Shown: one piece after another, positions 17,935-25,805 of the stretch
Layout: the number at the start of each line of letters is the position of its first letter
Position numbering within the stretch: position 1 is the stretch's first letter
Source: an uncultured Muribaculaceae bacterium
GTDB taxonomy: Bacteria; Bacteroidota; Bacteroidia; Bacteroidales; Muribaculaceae
Reading direction: 5' to 3'
DNA length: 64,000 nt
Assembly: GCA_904502025.1 (NCBI GenBank)
Contig: CAJGDJ010000005.1
Location: forward strand, 7,158-71,157
Translations under genes and position numbers: made by a program
The notes under the pieces: model-generated
Told to the model about the DNA's origin: nothing
The model's input: the letters and a program-made list of their open reading frames with translations, nothing else
Databases searched by the model: none

Positions 17935-19125
17935 TTATCCCTCACTGAGTGGCACTTCGATGCGGAAAGTTGTGCCTACTCCGGGTTCAGAGGCAAGTAC
18001 ATAGATTTTGCCTGAGTGGTATTGTTCTATGATACGTTTGGCAAGTGTCAATCCAAGTCCCCAGCCACGTTTCTTTGTGGTATAGCCGGGATTAAATATT
18101 GTTTTGAAATTCTTTCGTGAAAGCCCTTTCCCTGTATCAACCACTTCAATATAACCTACTCCTTTGTCGGTTCCGGTGGTTATGGTTATCGAGCCAGAGC
18201 CTTCCATGGCGTCAACTGCATTTTTTATGAGGTTCTCCATTACCCACTCAAATAGCGGAGCAGATGCCATTACCGGGATAAATCCGGCACAGGTGTTTAT
18301 TGTCAAAGCAATGCGTGAAGATATACGCGATGCCATATACGACGATGCATGTATAACTACATCGTTGAGATTTTCGGCATCCATTTGTGGTTTTGAGCCT
18401 ATTTTTGAAAAACGCGATGCTATGGTGCTTAGTCGTTGCACATCCTTGTTCATCTCGGCTACCGTATCAGCGTCAACGCCAAGACTTTCCATTAACTCCA
18501 TCCATGCCATAAGCGACGAAATTGGTGTGCCAAGTTGATGAGCTGTTTCTTTTGATAACCCCACCCACACCTTGTTTTGCTCGGCTGTTTTGGTTGATGT
18601 TACAGCAAAATACACCACAGCGATAAAAGCAAGCATCACAAGTAGCTGTATGTAAGGATAGTAGCTCAATTGCTTCAACAGAGTGGAATCTTCATAATAT
18701 AGATATTGATTACTACCCTCGCCTATTTCAATATGAATCACGTTTGATGAATTGCGAAGGTCTTCGAGTTTGTCGTTTAGATATGTTGCATTTGCTTCCG
18801 ACAGATACATCGGATTTAATGGATCAATTGGTTCAGGCAACGAGAAGTTACTATGCGACAAGATATTTCCGGCATCATCGGTCAATAACACTGGGATTGT
18901 GTGATTACGATTGATTATACTGAATAGAAAATCTACATCGGTGCCCGACTGCTGGGTAATCATCTCCTTTGTTGCATCAGCCCATATTTCCATTCGTTCT
19001 CGCTCCTGTTGAGAGAGGTCCTTAACTAAATTATTAAAGAAATACAAGAATATTGCCACAACAACCACTGCAACCACAAGAAATGCGATTTTACCATATC
19101 GGCGTATGTCGTAAATATTAGCCAT
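17935..19125 (-). CDS. Orphan sensor histidine kinase (PorY candidate)
   Basis: 396-residue membrane kinase. TM1 spans about residues 12-30, a periplasmic sensor domain of about 125 residues follows, and TM2 is at about 157-176. The phospho-acceptor His is in KETAHQLGTPISSL (about residue 196); the N box ENLIKNAVDAM, G1 box DTGKGL and GWGLGLTLAKR of the ATPase follow. The ATG at 19125 is used; the frame extends two codons to a TTG. No response regulator is adjacent. The architecture fits orphan kinases conserved across Bacteroidota, to which PorY, the partner of PorX, belongs; PorX is encoded at 47228. That pairing is only an inference. Confidence 0.85.
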   Translation of the reverse strand: MANIYDIRRYGKIAFLVVAVVVVAIFLYFFNNLVKDLSQQERERMEIWADATKEMITQQSGTDVDFLFSIINRNHTIPVLLTDDAGNILSHSNFSLPEPIDPLNPMYLSEANATYLNDKLEDLRNSSNVIHIEIGEGSNQYLYYEDSTLLKQLSYYPYIQLLVMLAFIAVVYFAVTSTKTAEQNKVWVGLSKETAHQLGTPISSLMAWMELMESLGVDADTVAEMNKDVQRLSTIASRFSKIGSKPQMDAENLNDVVIHASSYMASRISSRIALTINTCAGFIPVMASAPLFEWVMENLIKNAVDAMEGSGSITITTGTDKGVGYIEVVDTGKGLSRKNFKTIFNPGYTTKKRGWGLGLTLAKRIIEQYHSGKIYVLASEPGVGTTFRIEVPLSEG

Positions 19126-19193
19126 TAACAATAAAACGAACTATATTGTTGATTATTATAAATGCAAATTTAGGCAAAAGAACCTAAAATTAC

Positions 19194-19201
19194 TAACTTT
19201 G
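19194..19201 (+). promoter_or_regulatory. Probable -7 element for pnuT-TPK
   Basis: TAACTTTG 31 bases upstream of the transporter ATG. The -33 element is weak (TTTA near 19169). No TPP riboswitch consensus (CTGAGA and partners) is seen in the 107 bases between the divergent genes. Confidence 0.4.
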
Positions 19202-19232
19202 TCAATTATTATTTCTCCACACCTATATCTGT

Positions 19233-19811
19233 ATGGAATATTTAGAAATTATAGGCACAATAGTAGGGCTGATATATTTGTGGCTTGAATATAACGCAAG
19301 CATACACTTGTGGATAGCGAGTGTTGCGATGCCTATTGTCTATACTTTCATCTTTTTTGATGCCGGATTGTATGCCGACATGGGAATACAAATATACTAC
19401 GTTTTAGCGTCGATTTACGGCTTTGTTTGCTGGAAATGGGCAATTGGCAGCAAAGACAAGGAAAACTCGGCAAAAAAACTGAAAATAGACCACACTCCAC
19501 GTCATCTAATAACTCCTCTGAGCTTAGTTTCTGTTGCTCTCACATTTGCCATAGCATATATTCTTATTGCTTTTACCGATAGCAATGTGCCTTGGTGGGA
19601 TAGCATAACCACCTCGCTTAGCTTTGTGGCGATGTGGCTGATGGCTCGCAAATATATCGAGCAATGGTGGGTGTGGATTGTTGTCGATGTAATAAGCTCC
19701 GGACTTTATATCTATAAAGAACTATATTTCACTGCCGGCTTATATACTCTTTATGCCTTAATCGCTTATTTTGGTTATAAAAAATGGAAAGAACTAATGC
19801 TGACACAATGA
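19233..19811 (+). CDS. pnuT: PnuC-family transporter, probably for thiamine (PnuT)
   Basis: 192-residue inner-membrane protein of the PnuC family of facilitators for vitamin precursors, with about seven hydrophobic segments and the family pattern IYLWLEYNASIHLW and FVAMWLMARKYIEQWWVWI. PnuC itself takes up nicotinamide riboside. Here the next gene encodes thiamine pyrophosphokinase, and the two genes overlap by four bases (ATGA) if the kinase starts at 19808. In Bacteroidota, PnuC paralogues next to this kinase are assigned to thiamine (PnuT), with the kinase trapping the imported vitamin. The specificity is inferred from context, not from residues. Confidence 0.82.
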   Translation: MEYLEIIGTIVGLIYLWLEYNASIHLWIASVAMPIVYTFIFFDAGLYADMGIQIYYVLASIYGFVCWKWAIGSKDKENSAKKLKIDHTPRHLITPLSLVSVALTFAIAYILIAFTDSNVPWWDSITTSLSFVAMWLMARKYIEQWWVWIVVDVISSGLYIYKELYFTAGLYTLYALIAYFGYKKWKELMLTQ

Positions 19812-20437
19812 CAAGCTATGATTTTATGCCCGAAGCAATAGTTGTAGGTGGTGGCGACTTCCCCTCTCACCAAGTGCCATTGAAATTGCTCCACAGCACT
19901 TCAATGGTGGTGTGTTGCGATGGTGCTGCCGATGAATATATCGCACTTGGACATACACCTTGGCGTATCGTTGGCGACGGTGATTCCTTGAGCGATGAAG
20001 CAAAAACAAAATATAGCGACATTATTCGCATCAATCCCAACCAAGAAACCAATGACCAAACAAAAGCCGTTGAATATCTTGCTCACAAAGGGATAACCGA
20101 TATTGCAATCATAGCTGCAACCGGACGTCGCGAAGACCACACTCTCGGCAACATCAGTTTGCTCATCGAATATCTTCACATGGGATTAAATGTAAGAATC
20201 TACACCGACTATGGCGTGATGATTGCATGTCATGGCAACCAATCGTTTTCATGTCGCAAAGGCACTGCTGTGTCAATTTTCGGATTTGGGACAAAAGGAA
20301 TGACAGGCATAGGGCTTGCCTACCCCATACGCGATTTCACATCATGGTGGCAAGGAACGCTCAATAAAACCACCCAAGAGATGTTTCACATCACTTGCGA
20401 AGGAGATTATATCGTATATATTGATTATAACCGATAG
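19808..20437 (+). CDS. Thiamine pyrophosphokinase
   Basis: 209-residue enzyme that transfers pyrophosphate from ATP to thiamine to make TPP. Substrate and metal motifs are clear: VGDGDSLS, NQETNDQTKA and GRREDHTLGN. The start at 19808 overlaps the transporter stop as ATGA, suggesting translational coupling; a frame-extending ATG at 19784 would overlap by 28 bases and add eight residues. Together with the PnuT-like transporter it forms a two-gene thiamine uptake and activation unit. Confidence 0.92.
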   Translation: MTSYDFMPEAIVVGGGDFPSHQVPLKLLHSTSMVVCCDGAADEYIALGHTPWRIVGDGDSLSDEAKTKYSDIIRINPNQETNDQTKAVEYLAHKGITDIAIIAATGRREDHTLGNISLLIEYLHMGLNVRIYTDYGVMIACHGNQSFSCRKGTAVSIFGFGTKGMTGIGLAYPIRDFTSWWQGTLNKTTQEMFHITCEGDYIVYIDYNR

Positions 20438-20456
20438 CGTTTATCGACGATAACGA

Positions 20457-21302
20457 TTAATAATCAGTCTTCATAAAGTCTTGTTCAATGAAGCGAGCTA
20501 CGGCATCGGTGGTGTTGGCACCGATGATTTTGTGGGCTATGGATTTTACCTCTGGACGAGCATTTTCAACTGCAACAGCCACATCGGCAACTTGCATCAT
20601 TGGAATATCATTGAGATTGTCGCCAAACACCACCACTCTATCAGCCCCTACTTCGCCGGCAAGTTGTCGCACTGCCGCAGCTTTCGACACTCCCGGGGCA
20701 AACAATTCAAGTAGCCCTATATTCTCATCAAAAATATCAATATAGCACGACACCGAACAATCTACCGTAACACGCAAATCGTCGGCAAGGGCAAATATAT
20801 TCTCTCTATCGCCCATCGCAAAAAAGAATACCACTCCGGGAAGATATGGCAATAGCCCATGAGGAGCATCGATATTGAAATTCTTTAACCCAAGATTCAA
20901 TCTCCCATCTACAAACGCACGCTCCTCGGCTATCATCGCTCCATTGTGATATACTTGCATCGACTTCCCATCGGGCAATGTGTAACGAAACGGATTAACC
21001 CCATATTTCCCACACTTTGCCATTAGTTGACGATATGTATCTTCGGCAAGATAGCACACATTGCGATAGCTCTTAGTATCGCGACACCACATAGCTGCAC
21101 CGGTCATTACAATTGCAGGCAACGATGTCTCGGCTTCGGTTAGAATCATTTCTACCGTAGCCGGTGTGCGAGCCGTAGCAACAGTTATATTCGCTCCTCG
21201 GCATGTTAAATCAGTAATAATGCGAGCCGAGGTTTCACTCAACTTACTATCGGCACCCAACAACGTGCCGTCCATATCGGTAATGTAAAGTGTCTTCGCC
21301 AT
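20457..21302 (-). CDS. Cof-type HAD-superfamily phosphatase
   Basis: 281-residue HAD hydrolase of the Cof/YidA branch. The nucleophile motif DMDGTLLG lies at residues 9-16 and motif IV is GDNLNDIPMM near residue 240, with a C2 cap between them. These enzymes dephosphorylate sugar phosphates, flavin or vitamin phosphates; the substrate is not identifiable. The start is the ATG at 21302 (MAKTLYITDMDG). A TATCTTTG element sits 11 bases upstream, so the mRNA leader is only a few bases. It converges with the thiamine pyrophosphokinase gene. Confidence 0.88.
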   Translation of the reverse strand: MAKTLYITDMDGTLLGADSKLSETSARIITDLTCRGANITVATARTPATVEMILTEAETSLPAIVMTGAAMWCRDTKSYRNVCYLAEDTYRQLMAKCGKYGVNPFRYTLPDGKSMQVYHNGAMIAEERAFVDGRLNLGLKNFNIDAPHGLLPYLPGVVFFFAMGDRENIFALADDLRVTVDCSVSCYIDIFDENIGLLELFAPGVSKAAAVRQLAGEVGADRVVVFGDNLNDIPMMQVADVAVAVENARPEVKSIAHKIIGANTTDAVARFIEQDFMKTDY

Positions 21303-21312
21303 AATTTGGGTG

Positions 21313-21320
21313 CAAAGATA
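21313..21320 (-). promoter_or_regulatory. -7 element for HAD phosphatase
   Basis: TATCTTTG on the minus strand, 11 bases upstream of the ATG at 21302. A TTTA at the -33 distance (about 21344-21341) leaves a 20-base spacer. The leader would be about six bases. Confidence 0.5.
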
Positions 21321-21328
21321 CAAAAATT

Positions 21329-21672
21329 ATTGGTGTCTGATAAAAATAGGAAGGAGTCTCTATCAATGAATTTATGCGGTTAAGAGTTCTTGTGTAAATT
21401 ACAAGCCCCATATAGTGAAGAACAATGGCATTCCCGAAGGTAATGCTTAGTATGTAGCCGTGCATAGGCTCTTCGAGCCTATGCACGGAATGGGATTTGT
21501 ATTGAATAGAATCTGGAAGATTCGTTATTTGAAATCATTAAGGTTTCTTGCAGAAACTAATTCTTGCTTATACATTACCGGGCTTATCCACTACGTGGCT
21601 AAACCCGGCTACGAATAATCAACCCCTTTGGGGTTGCCTTTGCTCTTGAAAAAATTTTATCGGGCTCCATTA
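21329..21672. repeat. Dispersed intergenic repeat, copy R3
   Basis: Non-coding 340-base stretch upstream of the HAD gene and downstream of the SusF terminator. Its ends carry inverted copies of the end sequence seen in the other two copies (TTTATCGGACACCAA-like at 21329-21344, and TTTTATCGGGCTCC near 21658). The stretch 21423-21460 is the reverse complement of a segment similar to 30757-30797, and 21366-21420 resembles 54885-54940. It contains CCGGGC/CCCGG and other short hairpins. No open reading frame or transposase is seen. Confidence 0.6.
21458..21488. repeat. Perfect 14-bp hairpin inside repeat R3
   Basis: Arms 21458-21471 and 21475-21488 are perfectly complementary with a TTC loop. It is GC-rich (CCGTGCATAGGCTC) and has no U-tract, so it is a structural element of the repeat and not a clear terminator. 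Confidence 0.8.
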
Positions 21673-21673
21673 A

Positions 21674-21710
21674 CAAAAAATAAGCACGACTCCGAAGAAT
21701 CGTGCTTATT
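21674..21710 (-). terminator. Terminator of susCDEF operon
   Basis: An 11-bp stem (21679-21689 against 21700-21710) with a 10-base loop, followed on the minus strand by a run of six T. It lies 26 bases past the SusF stop codon. Confidence 0.9.
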
Positions 21711-21735
21711 GAGTTTATGCTATACTTGTTCGAAA

Positions 21736-23082
21736 TTATTCGAGGTAGCAAGCGTAAGGAACAACTGAAAGGTCGAGAGTGATTGTGTAAGTACCTGCAG
21801 CAGGAGCTTTGAGGTTAGCTCCACCAGGAACGAGTGTGTATTCATCGTCTCCACCAAGGTTGATCGCCCAATCGTTGTTGCAACGGAACTTGTATTCATC
21901 TCCATCATTAAGAGTGATTGTACCGGTCCAGAAGATACCATCTTCTGAAGTAAGAGCCAATGATTCTGACCAACCATTGAAAGAACCGATAACACCGATA
22001 GTTTCAATCTTAGTCGCTTTCCAAGTCAATGCAGCGATATTAACGTCACACCAATATAGACCACTTTCTGCGACTGTGAGGTCTTTAGCACCGCCATTGG
22101 TTGATAGTTTGCCTTCTTCACCACCGTCACCATAGTTGATGTGATTCCAGTCAGCAGCTGAAGTAAATTTGAAACCACCTGTTGAAAGGTTAGCGAAACC
22201 GTAGTAGTTAGCGTAGTCAGTAGTTGACAACATCATTGATCCTCCGTGATTCCAACCGTTAGCATCACCAGGAGTCCAAAGGTTATCGAATGCAGGAGCA
22301 AATGAGTAAGTTAATGTTTCCATATTAACTGAAAGCACCCATGGACCGAGAGTTGACATTGTTGCAAAACCTTCGCCTTCAGCCAATGTACCAACTAATT
22401 CGTCGGTTTCACTTGCTACAGGAGCATAAGCAAATTTCACTCCCTTGATAGCCCACTCGATAGGAGCCTCAATGTCAAGTTTTAATGAAAATACAGGGTT
22501 GTCATATTGGTCTCCTGAATGATTCAATGCAATAGTTTCACCACCTTTTATAACGATGCTGTATGATTCTTCAATTTCATGAGCAGCAGGGAATGGTGTA
22601 ACTGATACTTTGTGAGCTCCATAGTAAAGGTTAGGATTACCTACACGCACCGATGATGTTCCGTTTACCACGTATGCAGCAAAACGCACGTATGCATCTT
22701 GAGTTTTTGGATTTTTACCAAGCACTTTAAGGTGAGCAGCTTGCCAATCAGCAGGAGCAACACACACTTGATTATTAACAATCTCTGTTGCAACATCTTG
22801 AGCACCGGCAAAGTCTTCGTTTCCTGCCAATTGCATCACAAATGTCAATTCTCCTGCAGCAGGAAGATTTTGTGCTTGAACAACATTAAGTACCACAGCA
22901 TTTGCTCCGGCATTTTCAAGTGCATTCAAGTCAAAAGTTGGATTCCCGACTGAAACTGTAATGCCTTCAGCCGACATAATTGGCTCTTGAGGGTTGCTTT
23001 GAGGTTGTGCTGGTTCATAATCCTCACACGCAGTGAAACCAAGCGCAAGAGCCGCCAATAACATTATGCTAAATTTTTTCAT
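21736..23082 (-). CDS. SusF/SusE-like starch-binding lipoprotein
   Basis: 448-residue predicted surface lipoprotein (lipobox GFTACEDY, Cys19). An N-terminal SusE-like domain of about 110 residues is followed by two carbohydrate-binding-like modules; the last reads GVIGSFNGWSES and KFRCNNDWAINLGGDDEY, typical of SusE/SusF modules with aromatic glycan-binding positions. In the Sus system such proteins hold starch-like glycans at the cell surface. It is the last gene of the susC-D-E-F operon, 112 bases after SusE. The ligand is presumably an alpha-glucan, by family analogy only. Confidence 0.85.
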   Translation of the reverse strand: MKKFSIMLLAALALGFTACEDYEPAQPQSNPQEPIMSAEGITVSVGNPTFDLNALENAGANAVVLNVVQAQNLPAAGELTFVMQLAGNEDFAGAQDVATEIVNNQVCVAPADWQAAHLKVLGKNPKTQDAYVRFAAYVVNGTSSVRVGNPNLYYGAHKVSVTPFPAAHEIEESYSIVIKGGETIALNHSGDQYDNPVFSLKLDIEAPIEWAIKGVKFAYAPVASETDELVGTLAEGEGFATMSTLGPWVLSVNMETLTYSFAPAFDNLWTPGDANGWNHGGSMMLSTTDYANYYGFANLSTGGFKFTSAADWNHINYGDGGEEGKLSTNGGAKDLTVAESGLYWCDVNIAALTWKATKIETIGVIGSFNGWSESLALTSEDGIFWTGTITLNDGDEYKFRCNNDWAINLGGDDEYTLVPGGANLKAPAAGTYTITLDLSVVPYACYLE

Positions 23083-23194
23083 ATTGTTTATTTCTCTTGA
23101 TTTTTAACTTCTCGGAGTGTTGAGTGGATAGTGGTGCTACCCACTCAATCCCGACAAATTATTGATTAATCATTTTTTATGAAATTAAATGTGA

Positions 23195-24067
23195 TTATTG
23201 TGCTACTTTTTCAAGAAGTACTGAATTCACATTCAAGTCAACAGTAATCTTCATTGGTGAGCCATCCCAGTTGTCAACTTGGATTGAACCCTTACCTGGA
23301 GCAACAAGAACTCCACTATACTTACCAGATGACATATCTACAGTAATAGGGTTATCATCAACTTGAGTACCTACAGATGCTCCACCATCCCAACCGGTCA
23401 ATTCGGTATAGAAACGGAATGTGAGACCACCGGCTGGCATGTTGAATGTAGCAGAATAGATTTTACTACCGATAGCATCATCAGCTTCAAACAAACGCCA
23501 TTCAGCCAATGCACCTGCATTACCGGCATCTGGGCCAGTCCAACCACCAACACTACCAATCAAATAGATAAATCCTGGAGATTGAATAGCACAATATTCT
23601 TTCACTTGGTTTAATTTAACTACATTAGAAAGAATTTCGCTACTTTCTATACCTTTGATATAAGCACGCACACGGAAATAAACGGTACGAGCAGGCTCAT
23701 CGGTATATTCTTCTTCACTTGTGATACCGCGAAGTTTACAAATCGCTTCAGCGATTCCTTTTGCAGATACTTGAGCATTACATAGTTTATGCTCTGCTGA
23801 AAGTTCTACAGAAGTAGAATCGGTGAAGTTTTCAATTAGAGAGACTTGCACTTTGTATAGAGGTGTCGCTGCATATCCATAGTTTGGTTGCGACCAAGTG
23901 AAATCTATAGTACCATCTTCAGTGAGTTCATAATACTGATTAGCAAGAGCAGGAGTATTGAGAACAAACTCTGTTGGGTCATTATATTTAGGATCGGTAT
24001 CCGCCTCACAACTTGTGAACGATAGAACGGCTACCAAGCATGCAAAAAGAATTGATATTTTTTTCAT
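23195..24067 (-). CDS. SusE-like outer-membrane lipoprotein
   Basis: 290-residue lipoprotein (LSFTSCEAD, Cys20). The N-terminal domain with EFVLNTPALANQYYEL and IDFTWSQPNYGYAATPLYKV matches the SusE domain. One C-terminal beta-rich binding module follows (YLIGSVGGWTGPD and FRFYTELTGWDGGASVG). It is shorter than the SusF-like neighbour by about one module. The gene is 39 bases after susD and 112 bases before the SusF-like gene. Confidence 0.85.
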   Translation of the reverse strand: MKKISILFACLVAVLSFTSCEADTDPKYNDPTEFVLNTPALANQYYELTEDGTIDFTWSQPNYGYAATPLYKVQVSLIENFTDSTSVELSAEHKLCNAQVSAKGIAEAICKLRGITSEEEYTDEPARTVYFRVRAYIKGIESSEILSNVVKLNQVKEYCAIQSPGFIYLIGSVGGWTGPDAGNAGALAEWRLFEADDAIGSKIYSATFNMPAGGLTFRFYTELTGWDGGASVGTQVDDNPITVDMSSGKYSGVLVAPGKGSIQVDNWDGSPMKITVDLNVNSVLLEKVAQ

Positions 24068-24106
24068 TTTACTTTACTCTTGTTAAGATTCAACATTGAG
24101 TTTTGA

Positions 24107-25777
24107 TTAGTAGCCGGGGTTTTGTTCGTAACCTTGGAAACTGATAACTGTAGAAGGAATTGGGAAGAGATTCATGTGAATAGGAGTAGCTGTACCACCT
24201 TTTGCCACATTACCTTTCCAGTTCCAGTTATAGTTACCACCGGCATATTTGTTATGACGCACTAAGTCGGTGCGACGGCAGTTTTCGCCATAAAGCTCAC
24301 GGCTACGTTCATTAAGAATATTTTCGGGAGTGAGCTGAGCCACTGTCCAAGGTTCAATCCAAGAACGTTCACGAACATAGTTTATATATTCAAGAGCTGC
24401 ATTGCGATCACCCACGCCACCAAGCACTGCTGCTTCGGCTGCACTCAAGTAAATTTCAGCAAGACGGATAACACACCAGTCAGCATCGGCAAACGCATTT
24501 GATGCAGGAGGATTCTTTGATTCATCAACACCACCAAACTCATCGTAAGCATAGTTGGTATATTTTACCGGCACGTAACCATCGGCAAAGTTAGTGATGT
24601 CGGCATTTTCGATTTTTGCACCATCTTTCTTAGTCATCCAAAGAGAAGCACGAGCATCGATTGAGTTACCTGCATCGTCCCAGTCAAAGCGTTCAGAGAG
24701 TTGTTGACGAGCATTCATACAAGTCCAAGAAGCGTTCAATCCGGTTGTGGCATTAGTCATGTTAAGACCTGGAGTTGAAGTTGAAGAACCTGCTGCGATG
24801 TAGAATGTAGTACCACCATAGTTTTGAAGTTTCAAACCATCTTGAGGAATACCCCAAATGATTTCATTCACGCGTGAACCTTGCGACATATATTCATCAT
24901 TGTTTGCTCCAAAGAGGGCAATGTATGAGTCAGCAAGACCTGAGCCATTGAAACCTTCACCTTGGTGATGTTTGATGATTTTATCGCAGATAGCCCAACA
25001 TTTGTCGTATGCAGGAGTTCCTGTAAACACACCTGCATTAAGATAGAACTTAGCGAGAAGTGCATCACAAGCTTCTTTTCCTACGAAACCATAAGATGGT
25101 TCTTTATATGTGTCGCCCCATTCAGCCGATACGGCTTCAAGACCGGCAACAACCTTATTGTAAAGCTCAGCACGTTTCATTTGTGCAGGAGCAGTACCGG
25201 CAGGCATTGTTTCATCTTGATAACCTGCGTTACCAAACATGTCGATTGCATAGAAGTAGCAAAGACCACGAAGCACTTTCACTTGACGTTTGTATTCTTG
25301 AGCTACAGGCAACAAGTTTTCAGTGAGATAGAAGTTTCCATTCTCAACTGTGCGGATAAATTCGTTGCAAAGAGCGATACAAGTGTAAATACGAGAGTAT
25401 GTAGTGTACATCACACCATTATCAGCAGCAAATTGCATAGTTGCAAGTTCATATTGACCGGCGTCGCCAAATTGTTTCCATGCAAATTCATCGGTTGTCA
25501 ATTCGTTACAAACGAATACGGCACGAGTAAACGAATTAGCACCGGCATCACCACCCGAAATGATAGAGCTACCGGGACCATTGTAACCCGAAGTTGCAAG
25601 AGATTGGTAACATTCGGTCAAAACACGATCCATATATCCCTTTGGGTCGTTCTTAAATTCTTCAGGGGTCAAATCGCTATAGTCAATTACCGGATTATTG
25701 AGGTCATCAACGCAAGAGGTCAAGCCAAGCGATGCAACCAATCCCAAAGCAATGAAAAATTTATTTATTGATTTCAT
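24107..25777 (-). CDS. SusD-like glycan-binding lipoprotein
   Basis: 556-residue RagB/SusD-family lipoprotein (LGLTSCVDD, Cys22). The SusD fold, a TPR scaffold with loops that contact glycan, is recognised from YKRQVKVLRGLCYFYAIDMFGN and the C-terminal RLAEIYLSAAEAAVLGG and LNERSRELYGENCRRTDLVR motifs. It caps the SusC transporter and delivers oligosaccharide to it. The gene is 28 bases after susC and 39 bases before the SusE-like gene, so the four are one operon. Confidence 0.93.
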   Translation of the reverse strand: MKSINKFFIALGLVASLGLTSCVDDLNNPVIDYSDLTPEEFKNDPKGYMDRVLTECYQSLATSGYNGPGSSIISGGDAGANSFTRAVFVCNELTTDEFAWKQFGDAGQYELATMQFAADNGVMYTTYSRIYTCIALCNEFIRTVENGNFYLTENLLPVAQEYKRQVKVLRGLCYFYAIDMFGNAGYQDETMPAGTAPAQMKRAELYNKVVAGLEAVSAEWGDTYKEPSYGFVGKEACDALLAKFYLNAGVFTGTPAYDKCWAICDKIIKHHQGEGFNGSGLADSYIALFGANNDEYMSQGSRVNEIIWGIPQDGLKLQNYGGTTFYIAAGSSTSTPGLNMTNATTGLNASWTCMNARQQLSERFDWDDAGNSIDARASLWMTKKDGAKIENADITNFADGYVPVKYTNYAYDEFGGVDESKNPPASNAFADADWCVIRLAEIYLSAAEAAVLGGVGDRNAALEYINYVRERSWIEPWTVAQLTPENILNERSRELYGENCRRTDLVRHNKYAGGNYNWNWKGNVAKGGTATPIHMNLFPIPSTVISFQGYEQNPGY

Positions 25778-25805
25778 AATTTATCTTCTTTACTTTAATT
25801 AGAGA

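Noticed and set aside
19233..19811. Nicotinamide riboside transporter PnuC
   Set aside because: The gene is translationally coupled to thiamine pyrophosphokinase, and no NAD-related gene is nearby; thiamine is the better guess.
21458..21488. Perfect 14-bp hairpin as a terminator
   Set aside because: No U-tract follows in either direction; a separate, good terminator for the sus operon lies at 21674-21710.
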